From positions 1 to 64,000 of the forward strand of contig NZ_JANIAA010000015.1 of the NCBI RefSeq assembly GCF_024505145.1: a stretch of DNA of 64,000 bases, given 5' to 3'. This DNA is from Streptomyces rugosispiralis. Its GTDB lineage: Bacteria; Actinomycetota; Actinomycetes; Streptomycetales; Streptomycetaceae. This document shows, piece after piece, positions 59,293-64,000 of the stretch (positions within the stretch are counted from its first letter, which is position 1; each line of letters begins with the position of its first letter). A model generated the notes under the pieces. That model was given only the letters and a program-made list of their open reading frames with translations. It made no database searches and was not told the DNA's origin. The position numbers were made by a program, and so were the translations under genes.

Positions 59293-59410
59293 AGAGCCTG
59301 TGTCATATCCCCGGCCGGATCGGCGTGCGGCGTCAGGGGGCACCTCCCAGCGGTAGCTGGGGGAGCGTGCCAGGCGTCGCACGCCCGGCCGGGGATATGA
59401 CACAGGCTCT
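59293..59410. repeat. 118-bp palindromic element with perfect 25-bp terminal inverted repeats
   Basis: The left end 59293-59317 (beginning AGAGCCTGTGTCATATCCCC) and right end 59386-59410 are perfect inverted repeats of 25 bp. Pairing continues imperfectly inward. The middle holds the dispersed core CACCTCCCAGCGGTAGC shared with 56202. It has no coding capacity, so it resembles a MITE or REP-type element inserted between the divergent oxidoreductase and LacI genes. Target-site duplication is not obvious. Confidence 0.85.
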
Positions 59411-59476
59411 GAGAGCATGGGGGCGCCCAACCAGTGCGCGCGGTGTACCAGAAGGTGACCACCCAACGGAGGAAAT

Positions 59477-60526
59477 ATGGCAGTGACCCTGGCCGATGTG
59501 GCGGCACGGGCTCGGGTCTCGGCGGCCACCGTGTCGCGCGTCCTGAGCGGCAACTACCCGGTCGCGGAGTCGACCCGGAACCGGGTGCTGCGTGCGGTCG
59601 ACGAGCTGGAGTACGTGGTCAACGGCCCGGCAAGCGCTCTCGCCGCCGCCACTTCCGATCTGGTCGGGGTGCTCGTCAACGACATCGCGGACCCCTTCTT
59701 CGGGATCATCGCGGGCGCCGTCCAGGCCGAAATGGTCACCCCGGCCGGGGAATCGGGCCGGGGCGGCGAGAAGCTCGCGGTCATCTGCAACACCGGTGGC
59801 TCGCCCGAACGCGAGCTCAACTACCTCACCCTGCTGCAGCGGCAGCGCGCGGCCGCCGTCGTGCTCACCGGCGGCGCGGTCGAGCACCCCGACCACGCCG
59901 CCGCCGTGGCCACCAAGGCGTCCCGGCTGGCCGCGTCGGGCACCCGGGTGGTGCTGTGCGGCCGCCCGCCGATCGAGGACGCCACCACCCTCGCCTTCGA
60001 CAACCGCGGCGGCGCCCGCCGGCTCACCGAGCACCTGCTGACCCTCGGCCACCGCCGGATCGGCTATGTGGCGGGCCCGGCCGAGCGCACCACGACCCGC
60101 CACCGGCTGGAGGGCCACCGGGCGGCGCTGGCCGCCGCCGGGGCGGATCAGGACGCGGAGCGGCTGACCGTCCACGGCCTGTACGACCGCGCCTCCGGCT
60201 ATGACGCGACCCTCGAACTCCTGCGCCGCGACCGGAGCCTGACGGCCATAGTCGCCGCCAACGACACCATCGCGCTCGGCGTCTGCGCCGCCCTGCGCGA
60301 CCAGGGGCTGCGGATCCCCGAGGACGTCTCGGTGGCGGGCTTCGACGACCTCCCGTTCAGCGCGGACGCGGTCCCGGCCCTCACCACGATGCGGCTGCCG
60401 CTGCACGAGGCGGGCGCGCGGGCCGGGCGGCTGGCCCTGGGGCGCGAGCCGCAGCCGCCGGGCGGGGTGGCGATGGTCCGGGCCGAGCTGATGGCCCGCG
60501 CCTCCACGGCGCCGCCGCGCGGCTGA
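59477..60526 (+). CDS. LacI-family repressor of the carbohydrate regulon
   Basis: A 349-residue regulator. The HTH is 'TLADVAARARVSAATVSRVL' with hinge 'LEYVVNGPASALAAATSD'. The sensor domain includes 'LVGVLVNDIADPFFGIIAGA', 'HRRIGYVAGPAERTTTRHRL' and 'TAIVAANDTIALGVCAALRD'. There is a strong GGAGG ribosome binding site. It is divergent from the oxidoreductase/PmoA/cupin unit and is the only regulator within the 47-60 kb locus. It is therefore the best candidate to bind the three TAAGCGCTY sites. The inducer is unknown. Confidence 0.93.
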   Translation: MAVTLADVAARARVSAATVSRVLSGNYPVAESTRNRVLRAVDELEYVVNGPASALAAATSDLVGVLVNDIADPFFGIIAGAVQAEMVTPAGESGRGGEKLAVICNTGGSPERELNYLTLLQRQRAAAVVLTGGAVEHPDHAAAVATKASRLAASGTRVVLCGRPPIEDATTLAFDNRGGARRLTEHLLTLGHRRIGYVAGPAERTTTRHRLEGHRAALAAAGADQDAERLTVHGLYDRASGYDATLELLRRDRSLTAIVAANDTIALGVCAALRDQGLRIPEDVSVAGFDDLPFSADAVPALTTMRLPLHEAGARAGRLALGREPQPPGGVAMVRAELMARASTAPPRG

Positions 60527-60579
60527 GCCCTGCCGGACCGCCGCGCGACTGAGCCCTGCCGGACCGCCGCGCGGCTGCC
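60512..60579. repeat. 26-bp tandem repeat over the LacI gene stop
   Basis: CCGCCGCGCGGCTGAGCCCT... is repeated at 60512, 60538 and partly at 60564 (period 26 bp). The duplications start in the last codons of the LacI gene and copy its TGA stop. Confidence 0.9.
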
Positions 60580-60584
60580 GACCG

Positions 60585-61127
60585 CTACCGCGCGGCCTCG
60601 GACGGCAGATGGTCCAGCGGCCGCTGGAACCGGGAGCGGATCTCCTGCCGGGACAGATCCTCCCGGCCGGTGAGGTCCACCTCGGGGTGCTCGAAGCGGA
60701 ACGCGTAACCCCCCTTCGGCAGGTGGCAGATCTCCCACCAGTTGCCGTCCAGGTCCTGGAGGTAGAACGAGTAGGTGCCGTGCTGGCGTACGGGCTTGGT
60801 CAGCTTCCTGATCCCGTACTCGTCCGCGACCCGCTGGAGCGCGTCGTACGCCTCCCCGACCTCCTCCTCACTCGCCAGATCGAGCCCGTTGTGGTTCATC
60901 AGCGGCATGTCCTGGCCGGAACCGGGGGTCTCGACGACCGCGTAGCAGTGGTTGCCGCCCAGCCGTACGAACAGCGCCATGGGCGCCTGCTGCACCACTT
61001 CGAGGCCGAGCACCTCCTCGTAGAAGCGCCGGGTGGCGGCGATGTCCCGGCACTCCAGGGTGCCGTGGGACAGGAAGCGGGTCATCAGCAGCGGTGGCTT
61101 GGTGGAACGGTGGGTGATGCCGGGCAT
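60585..61127 (-). CDS. VOC/glyoxalase-superfamily protein
   Basis: A 180-residue protein with vicinal-oxygen-chelate beta-alpha-beta modules. Metal ligands are probably His in 'SHGTLECRDIAATRRFYEEV', His in 'RQHGTYSFYLQDLDGNWWEI' and Glu in the same stretch. This is the pattern of extradiol dioxygenases and related lyases. The 50-residue C-terminal tail 'DLTGREDLSRQEIRSRFQRP' is outside the fold. The ATG at 61127 has GAGGAG upstream. Its neighbours, a ferredoxin remnant and an FAH hydrolase, suggest aromatic-ring or catechol-type catabolism (inference). Confidence 0.87.
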   Translation of the reverse strand: MPGITHRSTKPPLLMTRFLSHGTLECRDIAATRRFYEEVLGLEVVQQAPMALFVRLGGNHCYAVVETPGSGQDMPLMNHNGLDLASEEEVGEAYDALQRVADEYGIRKLTKPVRQHGTYSFYLQDLDGNWWEICHLPKGGYAFRFEHPEVDLTGREDLSRQEIRSRFQRPLDHLPSEAAR

Positions 61128-61196
61128 GGTCCGTCTCTCCTCGTGAGCGTTCGATGGGTGTTCCGGCGTGCCGGAGTCGGTCCCGGGCCGCCGCGC

Positions 61197-61281
61197 TCAG
61201 TCCTCCGTGATCCACAGCGCCCGCATCGGGCAGCCCCGCACCGCCTGGCGCACGTCGTCCAGCAGGTGGGCAGGCGGCGTC
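61197..61281 (-). pseudogene. 3' remnant of a 3Fe-4S-type ferredoxin gene
   Basis: The frame ending at 61197 reads 'LLDDVRQAVRGCPMRALWI', closing with TED and a stop. This is the C-terminal cluster-binding segment (…AV..CP..A…) of P450-type ferredoxins. The rest of the protein, including the first Cys residues, is missing, and the sequence upstream belongs to the FAH gene's tail. It is about 27 codons of a deleted gene. Confidence 0.75.
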
Positions 61282-61295
61282 CGTCGCGAGCGGTG

Positions 61296-62279
61296 TCATG
61301 GGCGATTTCGGGGAGCGGTTTCGGGGGCGGCTCCGGGGCCGGCTTCGCGGGCGGCTCCGGGCACGGCTTCGCGCGCGGTCACCGGATTGCGGAGCCGGCC
61401 GAGGTGCCCGATGGTGATCTCGACCGTGTCCCCCGGGTGCAGGAACCTGTCGCGGGGCAGGCCGACACCGGCCGGTGTGCCGGTCGCCAGGATGTCGCCG
61501 GGCTGGAGGGTGATCAGCGTGCTGGCGGCCGCGACCAGCTCCGCCACGCCCTGGATCATCTCCCCGGTATTGCTCACCTGTTCCTCGTGACCGTTGACGG
61601 TGAGCCGGATGGGCAGATCGTGCGGATCGGGCACCAGCCACGCCGGGGTGACGCCGGGGCCGGTGGGGCAGAAGGTGTCCTGCCCCTTGGAGGCCAGCCA
61701 GTCCCAGGTGAAGGGTTCGGCGAAGGCGTCCTGCCGGTGGTGCGGTCCACGGGCGGAGACATCGTTGACGATGGTGTAGCCGGCGATATGCGCCGCCGCC
61801 CGGTCCGTGGGGATGTCACGCCCCGCCCGCCCGATCACGACGGCGAGTTCGGCCTCCCAGTCCACCTTCTGGCTCTCGTCGGCCGGGATGACGATGGGGT
61901 CGCCGGGTCCGATGACGGTGGTGGTGGGAGGCTTCAGGAAGAAGAACGGCCGCACCCGGGTGGCACCGTCGCCCGTCATCTCCGCCAGGTGATCGCGGTA
62001 GTTGGCTCCTGAGCAGAGCACGGTCCGCGGGTAGCGGACGGGGGCCAGCAGCCGGGCGCCGCGCACCGGGGCGGCCTCCCGCGGATCGTAGGCGCGCAGG
62101 TCCGGCGCGAGGGACTCCCAGTCCCGCAGGGCCTCGAAGCCCCCGGGATATCCGCTCAGGGCGGGCACTTCCCGTATGCCGTACTCGCCGAGGGCGGCGC
62201 AGAAGCTGCCCCGGTCGGCGGTGTGGGCGGTGACCAGCGACCATGTCGTGGCGATCGGGGGCGCCTCGTGCCTCGTCAT
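61296..62279 (-). CDS. Fumarylacetoacetate hydrolase (FAH) family protein
   Basis: A 327-residue protein with the C-terminal catalytic beta-roll: 'TVLCSGANYRDHLAEMTGDG', 'VDWEAELAVVIGRAGRDIPT' (Glu-x-Glu metal ligands), 'IAGYTIVNDVSARGPHHRQD' (Asp ligand), 'GDILATGTPAGVGLPRDRF'. Family members are hydrolases, decarboxylases or isomerases of keto acids from aromatic degradation. The last about 24 residues are an AREAxPGA-type octapeptide repeat (24-bp DNA repeat) outside the fold. Divergent from a LysR regulator 80 bp away. Confidence 0.92.
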   Translation of the reverse strand: MTRHEAPPIATTWSLVTAHTADRGSFCAALGEYGIREVPALSGYPGGFEALRDWESLAPDLRAYDPREAAPVRGARLLAPVRYPRTVLCSGANYRDHLAEMTGDGATRVRPFFFLKPPTTTVIGPGDPIVIPADESQKVDWEAELAVVIGRAGRDIPTDRAAAHIAGYTIVNDVSARGPHHRQDAFAEPFTWDWLASKGQDTFCPTGPGVTPAWLVPDPHDLPIRLTVNGHEEQVSNTGEMIQGVAELVAAASTLITLQPGDILATGTPAGVGLPRDRFLHPGDTVEITIGHLGRLRNPVTAREAVPGAAREAGPGAAPETAPRNRP

Positions 62280-62359
62280 GTCTCCATTCGAGGCCCGTCG
62301 GGACCGGCCGGTCCAACACTCTTGAGCGGTCGGTGACGGTCATCTACTGTTACCGACCC

Positions 62360-63373
62360 GTGGACTTGGACTTACGACTCGTGCGGTACGCGGTCGTCCT
62401 GGCCGACGAGCTGCACTTCGCCCGCGCGGCCGCGCGGCTGCTGATCGCGCAGCAGACCCTCTCGTCGCAGATCAGCCGGTTGGAGAGCCGGCTCGGTGTC
62501 ACGCTGTTCCGCCGCGACCGGCGTCATGTCGAGCTGACCCGGGAGGGGGAGCTGTTCGTCCGCCGCGGCCGGGAACTGCTCGCGGCCGCCTCGGACCTGC
62601 TGGGCGAGTTGCGGCGCAGCGCGCCTCCGCTGCGCGTCGATGTGATCACCGAGGGGCTCACCTCGGGTGTCATCGCGCGAGAACTCCGGCCGCGGCTGGC
62701 CGATGTGACATTGGAGGTCATCCAGGGACAGGGGTTCGCGGGAACGGTCTCGGCCCTGGTCGAAGGGGCGGTGGATCTCGCGTTCGGCCGGCTCAACGGG
62801 ACCGGGGAGCCGCTGCCCCGGTCACTGCGGTACCAACTGGTGCGCCTGGAACCCATGGGGGTCGTGCTCCCCGCCGGGCATGAACTGGCCCACCGGGCGC
62901 GGGTCCCGATGGCACAGCTCGCCGCGTACCCGCTCCTCCTGCACACGGCGCAGGAGGCGGCCGAATGGCTGGACTGGAACCAGGAGCTCGCCGCCGCGTT
63001 CGGCCTGCGCGTCGGACGGCGCCTGCACGGCCACGGCCGGGGCGCGGCCAACGCGGCCGTACTGGCCTACCGGGCTCCCTCGTTCGGGCCGCTCGAGGCG
63101 CCCATGCCGGCCGGCGTGGTGGTCAGACCCCTGGTCGACCCCGTACCCCTCTACCCGTTCTCGGTGTTCTGGCGGGCCGGGAGCAAGTCCATCCCGCTCC
63201 GCCATGCCCTCACCACCATCTACGACATCGCCACCGAACGCGGCTGGCTGGTACCGCCGCGGGACGACTGGTGGCTGCCGGCCGCCGACCGGCACGGATC
63301 CCTGTCCGCAGCCGTCCCGAGCGGGGCTCGGCGCACCGCCGCCCCGGCCGACCACACCCGGCCGCGGGGGTGA
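62360..63373 (+). CDS. LysR-family transcriptional regulator
   Basis: A 337-residue regulator. HTH residues about 1-60 ('HFARAAARLLIAQQTLSSQI', 'SRLESRLGVTLFRRDRRHVE') are followed by the effector domain ('LRVDVITEGLTSGVIARELR', 'AVDLAFGRLNGTGEPLPRS') and a Pro/Ala tail. GTG 62360 gives the normal N-terminus; a GTG at 62333 would add nine residues. It is encoded divergently from the FAH gene, the standard layout for a LysR protein controlling its neighbour. Confidence 0.92.
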   Translation: MDLDLRLVRYAVVLADELHFARAAARLLIAQQTLSSQISRLESRLGVTLFRRDRRHVELTREGELFVRRGRELLAAASDLLGELRRSAPPLRVDVITEGLTSGVIARELRPRLADVTLEVIQGQGFAGTVSALVEGAVDLAFGRLNGTGEPLPRSLRYQLVRLEPMGVVLPAGHELAHRARVPMAQLAAYPLLLHTAQEAAEWLDWNQELAAAFGLRVGRRLHGHGRGAANAAVLAYRAPSFGPLEAPMPAGVVVRPLVDPVPLYPFSVFWRAGSKSIPLRHALTTIYDIATERGWLVPPRDDWWLPAADRHGSLSAAVPSGARRTAAPADHTRPRG

Positions 63374-63492
63374 CAGCGAGGAGTCGGCCGCGCTGCCGCG
63401 CGGCGGTGGTGGCACCTCCCCCTTCCCAAATACTTGATCTGGCGCAACTATGAGGTCAAGCAAAATCGACACAGGGGTACGGAGGGTGCCGG

Positions 63493-64000
63493 ATGGAGCC
63501 GCGCGACGATCTTGACCTGGCCGTGGACGAGGTCCGCGACTTCAACCGGATGTACACCCGGCTGATCGGCGTCCTCGACTACCCCGGGCAGCTCAACACC
63601 CCGTACACGCTGGGCGAGGCCCGCATCCTCTACGAGCTGGCCCAGCGCGAGCGCACCCATGTCTCGGCGCTCCGGGAGCGCCTGGGGGTCACCGCCGCGC
63701 ATCTGAGCCGGACGCTGAGCCGGTTCGAGGAGCGCGGGCTGGTGACGCGCGAGCGCCACCAGCGCGACGCCCGCTTCCAGGAGGTGCTGCTCACCACGGC
63801 GGGCCGGGCGGCGGCGGAGGACCTGGACCGGCGGTCGCGGACGGCGGTGACCGGGCTGCTGGCCAAGCTCCCCCGGAACGAGCTGGGGCGGCTGCGGGAG
63901 GCGCTGGCCACCGCCCGCGGCGTGTTCACCGGCCCGGCGGAGCCCGAGGTGCGGCTGCGCGGAGTGGAGCCGGGGGACCTGGGCTGGATCGTGCAGCGCC
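63493..64000 (+). CDS. MarR-type regulator, probably fused to a GNAT acetyltransferase (5' part)
   Basis: The first 169 codons are visible. Residues about 35-100 are a MarR winged helix ('GEARILYELAQRERTHVSAL', 'TAAHLSRTLSRFEERGLVTR'), and helices follow to about 150. The frame then reads 'PEVRLRGVEPGDLGWIVQR' at the window end, the usual opening of the GNAT domain in MarR-GNAT fusion proteins. The gene continues past the edge. Upstream (63433-63460) there is a loose dyad CTTGA-N18-TCAAG. Confidence 0.85.
   Translation, partial: MEPRDDLDLAVDEVRDFNRMYTRLIGVLDYPGQLNTPYTLGEARILYELAQRERTHVSALRERLGVTAAHLSRTLSRFEERGLVTRERHQRDARFQEVLLTTAGRAAAEDLDRRSRTAVTGLLAKLPRNELGRLREALATARGVFTGPAEPEVRLRGVEPGDLGWIVQR

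Overview
The window is high-GC actinobacterial DNA, almost certainly a Streptomyces chromosome. GTG starts are frequent, genes overlap by ATGA or GTGA, and two regulators carry in-frame TTA codons. Scr1-type HTH/DUF397 pairs are present, and the citrate synthase is of the Streptomyces CitA type. I saw no rRNA, tRNA, CRISPR array or complete insertion sequence.

Layout. (1) 1-12.0 kb is the edge of a type I polyketide cluster. It holds the 5' end of a PKS that begins with an ACP followed by KS and a malonyl-type AT, a LAL-family LuxR regulator and a type II thioesterase. Between them lie two bacterial-PH membrane proteins, a small membrane protein and a NarL-type two-component pair. (2) 12.0-17.3 kb has an FUSC-type membrane protein, then a WXG100-like protein, a DUF1023 alpha/beta hydrolase and a lipoprotein. 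(3) 17.4-26.6 kb is a divergent myo-inositol catabolic locus: mmsA, iolD, iolB, an aldolase and iolC on the minus strand, an IolE-like gene and iolG on the plus strand. The central promoter region carries a perfect inverted repeat, and a 3' remnant of a sugar ABC ATPase gene sits next to it. (4) 26.8-29.4 kb has small regulatory genes: a MerR/AlpA-like HTH, an Scr1/DUF397 pair and a three-gene overlapping cassette of unknown role. (5) 29.5-32.4 kb is copper export (copZ, copA) behind a CsoR-like operator. (6) 32.9-36.6 kb is housekeeping: citrate synthase and a RecD2-like helicase. (7) 36.7-42.7 kb is a ribose-type operon (LacI regulator, ABC ATPase, a permease fused to its binding protein, ribokinase, ribose pyranase). 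(8) 43.0-47.1 kb has a Pro/Thr-repeat secreted protein, an ECF sigma factor with a membrane partner, a frameshifted gene, and an XRE regulator with a TTA codon. (9) 47.2-60.5 kb is a large carbohydrate locus: two Gfo/Idh/MocA oxidoreductases, a TIM-barrel isomerase, a DUF993 aldolase-like protein, a Tat-exported toroid protein, a DUF624 protein, a three-gene ABC importer, a cupin, a PmoA-like protein and a LacI regulator. A TAAGCGCTY motif stands upstream of three of its transcription units. (10) 60.6-64.0 kb has a VOC protein, a ferredoxin remnant, an FAH-family hydrolase with a divergent LysR regulator, and the start of a MarR-GNAT fusion.

How it works together. Most of the window is carbon-source catabolism under local repressors, wedged between a polyketide cluster edge and central-metabolism genes. 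Region 9 is the least described part: it looks like a self-contained regulon for uptake and redox-based breakdown of a glycoside or polysaccharide fragment that the sequence alone does not identify. Palindromic dispersed repeats, small tandem duplications at gene ends and three gene remnants show that intergenic sequence here has been actively remodelled.
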